This document shows positions 21,692 to 36,774 of a stretch of DNA of 64,000 nucleotides, piece by piece. Origin of the DNA: Euonymus europaeus (Eukaryota > Streptophyta > Magnoliopsida > Celastrales > Celastraceae); assembly GCA_963580455.1 (NCBI GenBank), contig OY756960.1, forward strand, positions 8,370,001 to 8,434,000, written 5' to 3'. The position numbers were made by a program, and so were the translations under genes. Below the pieces are notes generated by a model. It made no database searches, had not been told where the DNA came from, and was given only the letters and a program-made list of their open reading frames with translations. The number at the start of each line of letters is the position of its first letter. The first letter of the stretch is position 1.

Positions 21692-24413
21692 TTATACTCG
21701 TAAAATTTGACATAGAAGAACAATAAAATGTGTACACCGAGCAACTTTGATGGTCCGAAGTTGCTCAACTCTATCTATGGAGGAGCTTTTAACGGTTTTT
21801 GTCCATTTTTCATAGAAAGTTTGTGTTTTCGCATCGAAAAAATCTAGGAAGTTTATACTCATAAAATTTACATAGAAGAACAATAAAAGGTGTACACCGA
21901 GCAACTTTCATGGTCCGAAGTTGTTCAACTCTATCTACGAAGGAGCTTTTAACGGTTTTTGTCCATATGTCATAGAAATGTGGTGTTTTGGCATCGAAGT
22001 AATCTAGGATGCTTATACACGTAAAATTTCACATAGAAAAACAATAAAAAGTGTACACCGAGCAACTTTCATGGTCCGAAGTTGTCAACTCTATCTATGG
22101 TGGAGCTTTTAGCGGTTTTTGTCCATTTGTCACAGAAAGGTGTTTTTTTTGCATCGAAATAATCTAGGAAGCTTATACTCGAAAAATTTGACATAAAATA
22201 CAATAAAAAGTGTACACCGAGCAACTTTCATGGTCCGAATTTGTATAACTCTATCTATGGAGGAGGTTTTAACGGTTTTTGTCCATTTGTCGTAAAAATG
22301 TGGTTTTTTGGTATCGAAATAATCTAGGAGCTTATACTCGTAAAATTTGACAAAGAAGAAGAATAAAAAGCGTACACCGAGCAACTTTAATGGTCCGAAG
22401 TTGCTCAACTCTATCTATGGAGGAGCTTTTAACGGTTTTTGTCCATTTGGCATAGAAATGTGTTGTTTTGGCATCGAAATAATCTAGGAAGCTTATACTC
22501 GTAAATTTTGACATAGAAGAACAATAAAAAGTGTATACCGAGCAACTTTCATGGTCCGAAGTTGCTCAACTCTATCTATGGAGGAGCTTTTAATGGTTTT
22601 TGTCCATTTGGCATAGAAATGTGGTGTTTTGGCATGGAAATAATCTAGAAAGCTTATACTCGTAAAATTTCACATAGAAGAACAATAAAAAGTGTACACC
22701 GAGCAACTTTCATGGTCCGAAGTTGCTCAACTCTATCTATGGAGGAGCTTTTAACGGTTTTTGTCCATTTGTCATAGAAAGGTGGTGTTTTGGCATCGAA
22801 ATAATCTAGGAAGCTTTTACTCGAAAAATTTGACATAAAAGAACAATAAAAAGTGTACACCGAGCAACTTTCATGGTCCGAATTTGTATAACTCTATCTA
22901 TGGAGGAGCTTTTAACGGTTTTTGTCCATTTGTCGTAAAATGGTGGTTTTTTGGTATCGAAATATTTTAGGAAGCTTATACTCGTAAAAGTTGACAAAGA
23001 AGAAGAATAAAAAGCGTACACCGAGCAACTTTCATGGTCCGAAGTTGCTCAACTCTATCTATGGAGGAGCTTTTAACGGTTTTTGTCCATTTGTTGTAAA
23101 AAGGTGGTTTTTTGGTATCGAAATAATCTAGGAGCTTATACTCGTAAAATTTGACAAAGAAGAAGAATAAAAAGCGTACACCGAGCAACTTTCATGGTCC
23201 AAAGTTGCTCAACTCTATCTATGGAGGAGCTTTTAATGGTTTTTGTCCATTTGTCATAGAAATGTGGTGTTTTGGCATCGAAGTATTCTAGGAAGCTTAT
23301 ACTCGTAAAATTTGACAAAGAAGAACAATAAAAAGTGTACACCGAGCAACTTTCATGGTCCGAAGTTGCTCAACTCTATCTATGGATGAGCTTTTAACGG
23401 TTTTTGTCCATTTGGCATAGAAAGTTCGTGTTTTGGAATCGAAATAATCTAGGAAGTTATACTCGTAAAATTAGACATACAAGAACAATAAAAAGTATAC
23501 ACCGAGCAACTTTCATGGTCCGAAGTTGGTCAACTCTATCTATGGATGACCTTTTAACGGTTTTTGTCCATTTTTCATAGAAAGTTGGTGTTTTGGGATC
23601 GAAATAATTTAGGAATATTATACTCGTAAATTTGACATAGGAGAACAATAAAAAAGTGTACACCGAGTAACTTTCATGGTCCGAAGTTGTCAACTTTATC
23701 TATAGTGGAGCGTTTAGCGGTTTTTGTCCATTTGTCACAGAAAGGTGTTTTTTTGGCATCGAAATAATCTAGGAAGCTTATACTCGAAAAATTTGACATA
23801 GAAGAACAATAAAAAGTGTACACCGAGCAACTTTCATGGTCCGAATTTGCTCAACTCTATCTATGGAGGAGCTTTTAATGGTTTTTGTGCATTTGTCATT
23901 GAAAGGTGGTGTTTTGGCATCGAAATAATCTAGGAAGCTAATACTTGTAAATTTTGACATAGTAGAACAATAAAAAATGTACACCGAGCAACTTTTATGG
24001 TCCGAAGTTGCTCAACTCTATCTATGGAGGAGCTTTTAACAGTTTTTGTCCATTTGGCATAAAAATGTGGTGATTTGGCATCGAAATAATCTAGGAAGCT
24101 TATAATCGTAAAATTTGACATTGAAGAACAATAAAAAGTGTACACCGGGCAACTTTGATGGTCCGAAGTTGCTCAACTTTATCTATGGAGGAGCTTTTAA
24201 ATGTTATTGTCCATTTGTCATAGAAAGGTGGTGTTTTGGCATCGAAATAATCTATGAAGCTTATTCTCGAAAAATTTTGACATAGAAGAACAATAAAAAG
24301 TGTACACTGAGCAACTTTCATGGTCCGAATTTGCTCAACTCTATCTATGGAGGAGCTTTTAATGGTTTTTGTGCATTTGTCATTGAAAGGTAGTGTTTTT
24401 GCATCGAAATAAT
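21692..24413 (+). repeat. 15-17-mer HOR, first copy
   Basis: Landmark variants match the following block at offsets of 2,722-2,732 bp on the left (21692 to 24414, 22332 to 25064, 22654 to 25386), 2,571 bp in the middle (22976 to 25547) and 2,410 bp on the right (23457 to 25867, 23778 to 26188, 23930 to 26340). The stepwise 161-bp loss of offset means two single monomers present here are absent from the second copy. Private markers include TTGTATAACTC, GTTGACAAAGAAGAAG and TTAGACATACAAG. Confidence 0.8.
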
Positions 24414-26822
24414 CTAGGAAGCTAATACTCGTAAAATTTGACATAGAAGAACAATAAAATGTGTACACCGTGCAACTTTGATGGTCCGAAGTTGCTCAAC
24501 TCTATCTATGGAGGAGCTTTTAACGGTTTTTGTCCATTTTTCATAGAAAGTTGGTATTTTCGCATCGAAAAAATCTAGGAAGTTTATACTCATAAAATTT
24601 ACATAGAAGAACAATAAAAAGTGTACACCGAGCAACTTTCATGGTCCGAAGTTGTTCAACTCTATCTATGAAGGAGCTTTTAACGGTTTTTGTCCATATG
24701 TCATAGAAATGTGGTGTTTTGGCATCGAAGTAATCTAGGATGCTTATACACGTAAAATTTCACATAGAAGAACAATAAAAAGTGTACACCGAGCAGCTTT
24801 CATGGTCCGAAGTTGTCAACTCTATCTATGGTGGAGCTTTTAGCGGTTTTTGTCCATTTGTCACAGAAAGGTGTTTTTTTTGCATCGAAATAATCTAGGA
24901 AGCTTATACTCGAAAAATTTGACATAAAAAAACAATAAAAAGTGTACACCGAGCAACTTTCATGGTCCGAATTTGTATAACTCTATCTATGGAAGAGCTT
25001 TTAACGGTTTTTGTCCATTTGTCGTAAAAATGTGGTTTTTTGGTATCGAAATAATCTAGGAGCTTATACTCGTAAAATTTGACAAAGAAGAAGAATAAAA
25101 AGCGTACACCGAGCAACTTTCATGGTCCGAAGTTGCTCAACTCTATCTATGGAGGAGCTTTTAACGGTTTTTGTCCATTTGGCATAGAAATGTGTTGTTT
25201 TGGCATCGAAATAATCTAGGAAGCTTATACTCGTAAATTTTGACATAGAAGAACAATAAAAAGTGTACACCGTGCAACTTTCATGGTCCGAAGTTGCTCA
25301 ACTCTATCTATGGAGGAGCTTTTAATGGTTTTTGTTCATTTGGCATAGAAATGTGGTGTTTTGGCATGGAAATAATCTAGAAAGCTTATACTCGTAAAAT
25401 TTCACATAGAAGAACAATAAAAAGTGTACACCGAGCAACTTTCATGGTCCGAAGTTGCTCAACTCTATCTATGCAGGAGCTTTTAACGGTTTTTGTGCAT
25501 TTGTCATAGAAAGGTGGTTTTTTGGTATCGAAATATTCTAGGAAGCTTATACTCGTAAAAGTTGACAAAGAAGAAGAATAAAAAGCGTACACCGAGCAAC
25601 TTTCATGGTCCGAAGTTGCACAACTCTATCTATGGAGGAGCTTTTAACGGTTTTTGTCCATTTGTCGTAAAAAGGTGGTTTTTTGGTATCGAAATAATCT
25701 AGGAGCTTATACTCGTAAAATTTGACAAAGAAGAAGAATAAAAAGCGTACACCGAGCAACTTTCATGGTCCGAAGTTGCTCAACTCTATCTATGGAGGAG
25801 CTTTTAACGGTTTTTGTCCATTTGGCATAGAAAGTTCGTGTTTTGGAATCGAAATAATCTAGGAAGTTATACTCGTAAAATTAGACATACAAGAACAATA
25901 AAAAGTATACACTGAGCAACTTTCATGGTCCGAAGTTGGTCAACTCTATCTATGGATGACCTTTTAACGGTTTTTGTCCATTTTTCATAGAAAGTTGGTG
26001 TTTTGGCATCGAAATAATCTAGGAATATTATACTCGTAAATTTGACATAGGAGAACAATAAAAAAGTGTACACCGAGTAACTTTCATGGTCCGAAGTTGT
26101 CAACTCTATCTATGGTGGAGCGTTTAGCGGTTTTTGTCCATTTGTCACAGAAAGGTGTTTTTTTGGCATCGAAATAATCTAGGAAGCTTATACTCGAAAA
26201 ATTTGACATAGAAGAACAATAAAAAGTGTACACCGAGCAACTTTCATGGTCCGAATTTGCTCAACTCTATCTATGGAGGAGCTTTTAATGGTTTTTGTGC
26301 ATTTGTCATTGAAAGGTGGCGTTTTGGCATCGAAATAATCTAGGAATCTAATACTTGTAAATTTTGACATAGTAGAACAATAAAAAATGTACACCGAGCA
26401 ACTTTTATGGTCCGAAGTTGCTCAACTCTATCTATGGAGGAGCTTTTAACAGTTTTTGTCCATTTGGCATAGAAATGTGGTGATTTGGCATCGAAATAAT
26501 CTAGGAAGCTTATAATCGTAAAATTTGACATTGAAGAACAATAAAAAGTGTACACCGGGCAACTTTGATGGTCCGAAGTTGCTCAACTTTATCTATGGAG
26601 GAGCTTTTAAATGTTATTGTCCATTTGTCATAGAAAGGTGGTGTTTTGGCATCGAAATAATCTATGAAGCTTATTCTCGAAAAATTTGACATAGAAGAAC
26701 AATAAAAAGTGTACACCGAGCAACTTTCATGGTCCGAATTTGCTCAACTCTATCTATGGAGGAGCTTTTAATGGTTTTTGTGCATTTGTCATTGAAAGGT
26801 AGTGTTTTTGCATCGAAATAAT
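24414..26822 (+). repeat. 15-17-mer HOR, second copy
   Basis: This is the second copy of the block at 21692-24413, two monomers shorter. The TTAGACATACAAG marker lies near 23471 in copy one and 25881 here. A further partial echo lies 1,446 bp on (26340 to 27786, 26510 to 27956), which is nine monomers. Confidence 0.8.
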
Positions 26823-29800
26823 CTAGGAAGCTAATACTCGTAAATTTTGACATAGAAGAACAATGAAAAGTGTACACCGATCAACTTTCATGGTCCGAAG
26901 TTGCTCAACTCTATCTATGGAGGTGCTTTTAACGGTTTTTGTCCATTTGCCATAGAAATGTGGTGATTTGGCATCGAAATAATCTAGGAAGTTTATAATC
27001 GTAAAATTTGACATAGAAGAACAATAAAAAGTGTACACTGAGCAACTTTGATGGTCCGAAGTTGCTCAACTCTATCTATGGAGGTGCTTTTAACGGTTTT
27101 TGTCCATTTGCCATAGAAATGTGGTGATTTGGCATCGAAATAATCTAGGAAGCTTATAATCGTAAAATTTGACATAGAAGAACAATAAAAAGTGTACCTT
27201 GAGCAACTTTGATGGTCCGAAGTTGCTCAACTCTATCTATGGATGAGCTTTTAACGGTTTTTATCCATTTTTCATAGAAAGTTGGTGTTTTGGCATCGAA
27301 ATAATCTAGGAATATTATACTCGTAATTTTGACATAGGAGAACAATAAAAAGTGTACACCGAGCAACTTTCATGGTCCGAAGTTGTCAACTCTATCTATG
27401 GTGGAGCGTTTAGCAGTTTTTGTCCATTTGTCACAGAAGGTGTTTTTTTGGCATCGAAATAATCTAGGAAGCTTATACTCGTGAAATTTGACATAGAAGA
27501 ACAATAAAAAGTGTACACCGAGCAACTTTCAAGGTCCGAAGCTGCTCAACTCTATCTATGGAGGAGTGTTTTGCGGTTTTTGTCCATTTGTCACAGAAAG
27601 GTGGTGTTTTGGCATCGAAATAATATAGGAAGCTAATACTCGTAAATTTTGACATAGAAGAACAATAAAAAATATACACCGAGCAACTTTCATGGTCCGA
27701 AGTAGCTCAACTCTATCTATGGAGGAGCTTTTAATGGTTTTTGTGCATTTGTCATTGAAAGGTGGTTTTTTGGAATCGAAATAATCTAGCAAGCTAATAC
27801 TTGTAAATTTTGACATAGTAGAACAATAAAAAATGTACACCGAGCAACTATGATGGTCCGAAGTTGCTCAACTCTATCTATGGAGGAGCTTTTAACAGTT
27901 TTTGTCCATTTGGCATAGAAATGTGGTGATTTGGCATCGAAATAATCTAGGAAGCTTATAATCGTAAAATTTGACATTGAAGAACAATAAAAAGTGTACA
28001 CCGGGCAACTTTGATGGTCCGAAGTTGCTCAACTTTATCTATGGAGGAGCTTTTAACTGTTATTGTCCATTTGTCATAGAAAGGTGGTGTTTTGGCATCG
28101 AAATAATCTAGGAAGCTTATTCTCGAAAAATTTGACATAGAAGAACAATAAAAAGTGTATATCGTGCAACTTTGATAGTTCGAAATTGCTCAACTCTCTC
28201 GATGGAGTTGTTTTTAATAGTTTTGCCGAATTTAGACCGATATTTTGTCTCTTGACAACAAAACAATTTCCGAAGCGAATACTAGTAATTTTGAACATAA
28301 AGAAACAATAAAAAGTGCATACCGAGCAACTTTCGTGGTTCGGAATTGCTCAACTCTATCTATGGAGGAGCTTTTAACGGTTTTTGTCCATTTGGCATAG
28401 AAAGTTCGTGTTTTGGAATCGAAATAATCTAGGAAGTTATACTCGTAAAATTTGACATAGAAGAACAATAAATAGTGTACACCGAGCAACTTTCATGGTC
28501 CAAAGTTGTCAACTCTATCTATGGTGGAGCGTTTAGCGGTTTTTTCCCATTTGTCACAGAAAGGTGTTTTTTTGGAATCGAAATAATCTAGGAAGCTTAT
28601 ACTCGAAAAATTTGACATAGAAGAACAATAAAAAGTGTACACCGAGCAACTTTCATGGTCCGAAGTTGTCAACTCTATCTATGGTGGAGCGTTTTGCGGT
28701 TTTTGTCCATTTGTCACAGAAAGGTGGTGTTTTGGCATGGAAATAATCTAGGAAGCTTATACTCATAAATTTTGACATAGAAGAACAATAAAAAGTGTAC
28801 ACCGAGCAACTTTCATGGTCCGAAGTTGCTCAACTCTACCTATGGAGGAACTTTTAACGGTTTTTTTCCATTTGGCATAGAAATGTGGTGATTTGGCATC
28901 GAAATAATGTAGGAAGCTTATAATAGTAAAATTTTACATAGAACAACAATAAAAAGTGTACACCGAGCAACTTTGATGGTCCGAAGTTGCTCAACTCTAT
29001 CTATGAAGGAGATTTTAACGGTTTTTGTCCATTTGGCATAGATATGTGGTGTTTTGCAATTGAAGTAATCTAGGAGGCTTATACTCATAAAATTTGACAT
29101 AGAAGAACCATAAAAAGTGTACACCGGACAACTTTCAAGGTCCGAAGTTGCTCAACTCTATCTATGAGGGAGCTTTCAACGGTTTTTGTCCATTTGTCGC
29201 AGAAAGGTGGTGTTTTGGCATGGAAATAATTTAAGAAGCTTATACTCGTAAAATTTGACAAAGAAGAACAATAAAAAGCGTACACCGAGCAACTTTCATT
29301 GTCCGAAGTTGCTCAAATCTATCTATGGAGGAGCTTTTAACGATTTTTATTCATTTGGCATAGAAATGTGGTGTTTTGGCATCGAAATAATCTAGAAAGC
29401 TTATACTCGTAAAATTTGACAAAGAAGAACAATAAAAAATGTACACCGAGCAGCTTTCATGGTCTGAAGTTGCCAACTCTATCTATGGAGGAGCGTTTAA
29501 CTGTTTTTGTCCATTTGGCATAGAAATGTGGTGTTTTGGCATGGAAATAATCTAGAAAGCTTATACTCATAAAATTTCACATAGAAGAACAATAAAAAGT
29601 GTACACCGAGCAACATTCATGGTCCGAAGTTGCTCAACTCTATCTATTGAAGAGCTTTTAACGGTTTTTGTCCATTTGTCATAGAAAGGTGGTGTTTTGG
29701 CATCGAAATAATCTAGGAAGCTTATACTCGTAAAATTTGACAAAGAAGAACAATAAAAAGCGTACACCGAGCAACTTTCATTGTCCGAAGTTGCTCAACT

Positions 29801-32800
29801 CTATCTATGGAGGAGCTTTGTACGGTTTTTGTCCATTCGGCATAGAAATGTGGTGTTTTGGCATCGAAATAATCTAGGAAGCTTATACTCGTAAAATTTG
29901 ACAAAGAAGAACAATAAAATGTGTACATCGAGCAACTTTGATGGTCCGAAGTTGCCAACTCTATCTATGGATGAGCTTTTAACGGTTTTTGTCCATTTGG
30001 CATAGAAAGTTGGTGTTTTGGCAAGGAAATAATCTAGAAAGCTTATACTCATAAAATTTCACATAGAAGAACAATAAAAAGTGTACACCGAGCAGCTTTC
30101 ATGGTCCGAAGTTGCTAAACTCTATCTATTGAGGAGCTTTTAACGGTTTTTGTCCATTTGTCATAGAAAGGTGGTGTTTAGGCATCGAAATAATCTAGGA
30201 AGCTTATACTCGTAAAATTTTACAAAGAAGAACAATAAAAAGTGTACACCGAGCAACTTTCATGGTCCAAAGTTGCTCAACTCTATCTATGGAGGAGCTT
30301 TTAACGGTTTTTGTCCATTTGGCATAGAATTGTGGTGTTTTGGCATCGAAATAATCTAGGAAGCCTATACTCGTAAAATTTGACAAAGAAGAACAATAAA
30401 AAGTGTACACCGAGCAACTTTCATGGTCCGAAGTTGCTCAACTCCATCTATGGAGGAGCTTTTAATGGTTTTTGTCCATTTGGCATAGAAATGTGGTGTT
30501 TTGGCATGGAAATAATCTAGAAAGCTTATACTCGTAAAATTTCACATAGAAGAACAATAAAAAGTGTACACTGAGCAACTTTCATGGTCCGAAGTTGCTC
30601 AATTCTATCTATGGAGAAGCTTTTGACGGTTTTTGTCCATTTGTAATAGAAAGGTGGTGTTTTGGCATCGAAATAATCTAGGAAGCTTATACTCGAAAAC
30701 TTTGACATAGAAGAACAATAAAAAGTGCATACCGAGCAACTTTCGTCGTTCGGAATTGTTCAAATCTCCTTATTGAGGAGCTTTTTTTAGTTTTCATTAT
30801 TTGTCTTAGAAAGTTGGTGTTTTGGCATCGAAATAATCTAGGAAGTTATCTCGTAAAATTTGACAAAGAAGAACAATAAAATGTGTACACCGAGCAACTT
30901 TGATGGTCCGAAGTTGCTCAACTCTATCTATGGATGAGCTTTTAACGGTTTTTGTCCATTTTTCATAGAAAGTTGGTGTTTTGGTATCGAAATAATCTAG
31001 GAAGCTTATACTCGTAAACTTTGACATAGAAGAACATTAAAATGTGTACACCGAGCAACTTTCATGGTTCGAAATTGTCAACTCTATCTAGGAAGGAGCA
31101 TTTAACGGTTTTTGTCCATATGTCATAGAAATGTGGTGTTTTGGCATCGAAGTAATCTAGGATGCTTATACACGTAAAATTTGACATAGAAAAACAATAA
31201 AAAGTGTACACCGAGCAACTTTCAAGGTCCGAAGTTGCTCAACTCTATCTATGGAGAAGCTTTTAATGGTTTTTGTGCATTTGTCATTGAATGGTGGTGT
31301 TTTGGCATCGAAATAATCTAGGAAGCTAATACTCGTAAACTTTGACATAGAAGAACAATAAAAAGTGTACACCGAGCAACTTTCATGGTCCAAAGTTGCT
31401 CAACTCTATCTATTTAGGTGCTTTTAACGGTTTTTGTCCATTTGGCATAGAAATGTGGTGATTTGGCATCGAAATAATCTAGGAAGCTTATAATCGTAAA
31501 ATTTGACATAGAAGAACAATGAAAAGTGTACACTGAGCAACTTTGATGGTCCGAAGTTGCTCAACTCTATCTATGGAGGAGCTTTTAACTGTTATTGTCC
31601 ATTTGTCATAGAAAGGTGGTGTTTTGGCATCGAAATAATCTAGGAAGCTTATACTCAAAAAATTTGAAATAGAAGAACAAAAAAAACTATACACTAAGCA
31701 ACTTTGATGGTCCGAAGTTGCTCAACTCAATCTATGGAGGAGCTTTTAACTGTTATTGTCCATTTGTCATAGAAAGGTGATGTTTTGGCATTGAAATAAT
31801 CTAGGAAGCTTATACTCGAAAAATTTGACATAGAAGAACAATAAAAAGTGTATATCGTGCAACTTTGATAGTTCGAAATTGCTCAACTCTCTCGATGGAG
31901 TTGTTTTTAATAGTTTTGCCGAATTTAGACCGATATTTTGTCTCTTGACAACAAAACAATTTGCGAAGCGAATACTAGTAATTTTGAACATAAAGAAACA
32001 ATAAAAAGTGCATACCGAGCAACTATCGTCGTTCGGAATTGCTCAACTCTATCTATGGAGGAGCTTTTAACAGTTTTTGTCCATTTGGCATAGAAAGTTC
32101 GTGTTTTGGAATCGAAACAATCTAGGAAGTTATACTATAAAAATTTGACATAGAAGAACAATAAAAAGTGTACACCGAGCAACTTTCATGGTCCGAAGTT
32201 GTCAACTCTATCTATGGTGGAGCGTTTAGCGGTTTTTGTCCATTTGTCACAGAAAGGTGTTTTTTTGGAATCGAAATAATATAGGAAGCTTATACTCGAA
32301 AAATTTGACATAGAAGAACAATAAAAAGTGTACACCGAGCAACTTTCATGGTCCGAATTTGCTCAACTCTATCTATGGAGGAGCTTTTAACTGTTATTGT
32401 CCATTTGTCATAGAAAGGTGGTGTTTTGGCATCGAAATAATCTTGGAAGCTTATACTCGTAAAATTTGACAAAGAACAACAATAAAAAATGTACACCGAG
32501 CAACTTTCAAGGTCCGAAGTTGCTCAACTCTATCTATGGGGGAGCTTTCAACGGTTTTTGTCCATTTGTCACAGAAAGGTGGTGTTTTGGCATCGAAATA
32601 ATCTAGGAAGCTTGTACACGAAAAATTTGACATAGAAGAACAATGAAAAGCTTATATCGTGCAACTTTGATAGTTCGAAATTGCTCAACTCTCTCGATGG
32701 AGTTGTTTTTAATAGTTTTGCCGAATTTAGACCGATATTGTTCTCTTGACAACAAAACAATTTACGAAGCGAATACTAGTAATTTTGGACGTAATGAAAC

Positions 32801-34530
32801 AATAAAAAGTGCATACCGAGCAACTTTCGTCTTTCGGAATTGCTCAACTCTCCTTATGGAGGAGCTTTTTTTAGTTTTCATTATTTGTCGAAGAAAGTTG
32901 GTGTTTTGGCATCGAAATAATCTAGGAAGTTATACTCGTAAAATTTGACAAAGAAGAACAATAAAATGTGTACACCGAGCAACTTTCATTGTCCGAATTT
33001 GTTCAACTCTATCTATGGAGGAGCTTTTAGCGGTTTTTGTCCATTTGTCGTAAAAAGGTGGTTTTTTGGTATCGAAATAATCTAGGAACCTTATACTCGT
33101 AAAATTTGACAAAGAAGAACAATAAAAAGCGTACACCGAGCAACTTTCATGGACCAAAGTTGCTTAACTCTATATATGGAGGAGCTTTCAACGGTTTTTG
33201 TCCATTTGTCACAGAGAGGTGGTGTTTTGGCATCGAAATAATCTAGGAAGCTTGAACATGAAAAATTTGACATAGAAGAACAATAAAAAGTTTATATCGT
33301 GCAACTTTGATAGTTCAAAATTGCTTAACTCTCTCGATGGAGTTGTTTTTAATAGTTTTGCCGAATTTAGACCGATATTGTTCTGTTGACAACAAAACAA
33401 TTTACGAAGCGAATACTAGTAATTTTGGACATAAAGAAACAATAAAAAGTGCATACCGAGCAACTTTCGTCGTTCGGAATTGCTCAACTCTCCTTATGGA
33501 GAAGCTTTTATTAGTTTTCATTATTTGTCGTAGAAAGTTGGTGTTTTGGCATCGAAATAATCCAGGAAGTTATACTCGTAAAATTTGACAAAGAAGAACA
33601 ATAAAATGTGTACACCGAGCAACTTTGTTGGTCCGAAGTTGCTCAACTCTATCTATGGGGGAGCTTTTAACGGTTTTTGTCCATTTTTCATAGAAAGTTG
33701 TTGTTTTGGCATCGAAATAATCTAGGAAGCTTATAATCGTAAAATTTGACATAGAAGAACAATAAAAAGTGTACACCGAGAACTTTTAAGGTCTGAAGTT
33801 GTCAACTCTATCTATGAAGGAGCTTTTAACGGTTTTTGTCCATATGTATTAGAAATGTGGTGTTTTGGCATCGAAGTAATCTAGGATGCTTATAGACGTA
33901 AAATTTGACATAGAAGAACGATAAAAAGTGTACACCGAGCAACTTTGATGGTACGAAGTTGCTCAACTCTATCTATGGAGGAGCTTTTAACTGTTATTGT
34001 CCATTTGTCATAGAAAGGTAGTATTTTGGCATCGAAATAATCTGGGAAGCTTATACTCGAAAATTTGACATAGAAGAACAATAAAAAGTGTATATCGTGC
34101 AACTTTGATAGTTCGAAATTGCTCAACTCTCTCGATGGAGTTGTTTTTAATAGTTTTGCCGAATTTAGACCGATATTGTTCTCTTGACAACAAAACAATT
34201 TGCCAAGCGAATACTCGTAATTTTGGACATAAAGAAACAATAAAAAGTGTACACCGAGCAACTTTTATGGTTCAAAGTTGCTCAACTCTATCTATGGAGA
34301 AGCTTTTTACGGTTTTTGTGCATTTGTCATAGAAAGGTGGTGTTTTGGCATCAAAATAATCTAGGAAGCTTATACTCTTAAATTTTGACATAAAAGAACA
34401 ATAAAAAGTGTACACCGAGCAATTTTCATAGTCCAAAGTTGCTCAACTCTATCTATGGAGGAGCTTTCAACGGTTTTTGTCTATTTGGCATAGAAATGTG
34501 GTGATTTGGCATCGAAATAATCTAGGGAGC
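26823..34530 (+). repeat. Satellite segment with rearranged duplicate of 17-21 kb
   Basis: Around 28.07-28.49 kb the C/B cassette and its flank match 17.07-17.49 kb at an offset of 11,000 bp, while 28.92-29.29 kb matches 20.32-20.68 kb at an offset of 8,601 bp. The intervening difference of about 2.4 kb is close to 15 monomers, so one copy has lost or gained a 15-mer block. Cassettes occur near 28.16, 31.85, 32.65, 33.29 and 34.09 kb. No gene or other element is seen. Confidence 0.7.
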
Positions 34531-36774
34531 TTATAATCGTAAAATTTTACGTAGAACAATAAAAAATGTACACCGAGCAACTTTGATGGTCAGAAGTTGC
34601 TCAACTCTATCTATGAAGGAGATTTTAACAGTTTTTGTCCATTTGGCATAGATACGTGGTGTTTTGGAATTGAAATAATCTAGAAGGCTTATACTCATAA
34701 AATTTGACATAGAAGAACCATAAAAAGTGTACACCGAGCAACTTTCAAGGTCCGAAGTTGCTCAACTCTATCTATGGGGGAGCTTTCAACGGTTTTTGTC
34801 CATTTGTCATAGAAAGGCGGTGTTTTGGCATGGAAATAATCTAGGAAGCTTATACTCTTAAAATTTGACAAAGAAGAACAATAAAAAGCGTACAACGAGC
34901 AACTTTCATGCTACGAAGTTGCTCAACTCTATCTATGAAGGAGCTTTTAACGGTTTTTGTCCATATGTCATAGAAATGTGGTGTTTTGGCATCGAAGTAA
35001 TCTAGAATGCTTATACTCGTAAACTTTGACATAGAAGAACAATAAAAAGTGTACACCGAGCAACTTTCATGGTCCGAAGTTGCTCAACTCTATCTATGGA
35101 GGAGCTTTTAATGGTTTTTGTTCATTTGGCATAGAAATGTGGTGTTTTGGCATCGAAATAATCTAGGAAGCTTATACTCTTAAAATTTGACAAAGAAGAA
35201 GAATAAAAAATGTACACCGAGCAACTTTCATGGTCCGAAGTTGCTCAACTCTATCTATGGAGGAGCTTTTAACGGTTTTTCTCCATTTGGTATAGAAATG
35301 TGGTGTTTTGGCATGGAAATAATCTAAAAAGCTTATACTCGTAAAATTTAACATAGAAGAACAATAAAAAGTGTACACCGAGCAACTTTCATGGTCCGAA
35401 GTTGCTCAACTCTATCTATGGAGGAGCTTTTAACGGTTTTTGTCCATTTGGCATAGAAATGTTGTGTTTTGGCATGGAAATAATCTAGAAAGCTTATACT
35501 CGTAAAATTTCACATAGAAGAACAATAAAAAGTGTACACCGAGCAACTTTCATGGTCCAAAGTTGCTCAACTCTATCTATGGAGGATCTTTTAACGGTTT
35601 TTGTACATTTGTCATAGAAAGGTGGTGTTTTGGCATCGAAATAATCTAGGAAGCTTATACAAGAAAAATTTGACATAGAAGAACAATAAAAAGTGTATAT
35701 CGTGCAACTTTGATAATTCAAAATTGCTCAACTCTCTCGATGGAGTTGTTTTTAATAGTTTTGCCGAATTTAGACCGATATTGTTCTCTTGACAACAAAA
35801 CAATTTACGAAGCGAATACTAGTAATTTTGGACATAAAGAAACAATAAAAAGTGCCTACCGAGCAACTTTCGTTGTTCGGAATTGCTCAACTCTCTTTAT
35901 GGAGGAGCTTTTATTGGTTTTCATTATTTTTCGTAGAAAGTTGGTGTTTTGGCATCGAAATAATCTAGGAAGTTATACTCGTAAAATTTGACATAGAGGA
36001 ACAATAAAATGTGTACACCGAGCAACTTTCAAGGTCCGAAGTTGCTCAACTCTATCTATGGAGGAGCTTTTAACGATTTTTGTCCATTTTTCACAGAAAG
36101 TTGGTGTTTTGGCATCGAAATAATCTAGGAAGCTTATACTCATAAACTTTGACGTAGAAGAACAATAAAAAGTGTACACCGAGCAACTTTGATGGTCCGA
36201 AGTTGTCAACTCTATCTATGAAGGAGCTTTTAACGGTTTTTGTCTATATGTCATAGAAATGTGGTGTTTTGGCATCGAAATAATCTGGGAAGATTATACT
36301 CGAAAAATTTGACATAGAAGAACAATAAAAAGTGTATATCGTGCAACTTTGATAGTTCGAAATTGCTCAACTCTCTCGATGGAGTTGTTTTTAATAGTTT
36401 TGCCGAATTTAGACCGATATTGTTCTCTTGACAACAAAACAATTTGCGAAGCGAATACTCGTAATTTTGGACATAAAGAAACAATAAAAAGTGTACACAT
36501 AGCAACTTTCATGGTTCAAAGTTGCTCAATTCTATCTATGGAGAAGCTTTTTACGGTTTTTGTGCATTTGTCATAGAAAGGTGGTGTTTTGGCATCGAAA
36601 TAATCTAGGAAGCTTATACTCGTAAATTTTTACATAAAAGAACAATAAAAAGTGTACAACGAGCAACTTTCATAGTCCAAAGTTGCTCAATTCTATCTAT
36701 GGAGGAGCTTTTAACGGTTTTTGTCTATTTGGCATAGAATTGTGGTGATTTGGCATCGAAATAATCTAGGGAGC
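34531..36774 (+). repeat. 14-mer HOR unit (2,244 bp), copy 1
   Basis: Landmarks at 34531, 34695 and 34850 recur at 36775, 36939 and 37094, all at 2,244 bp (14 monomers). The unit carries two C/B cassettes, near 35.70 and 36.34 kb, and a private monomer reading TTTTACGTAGAACAATAAAA. Confidence 0.82.
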
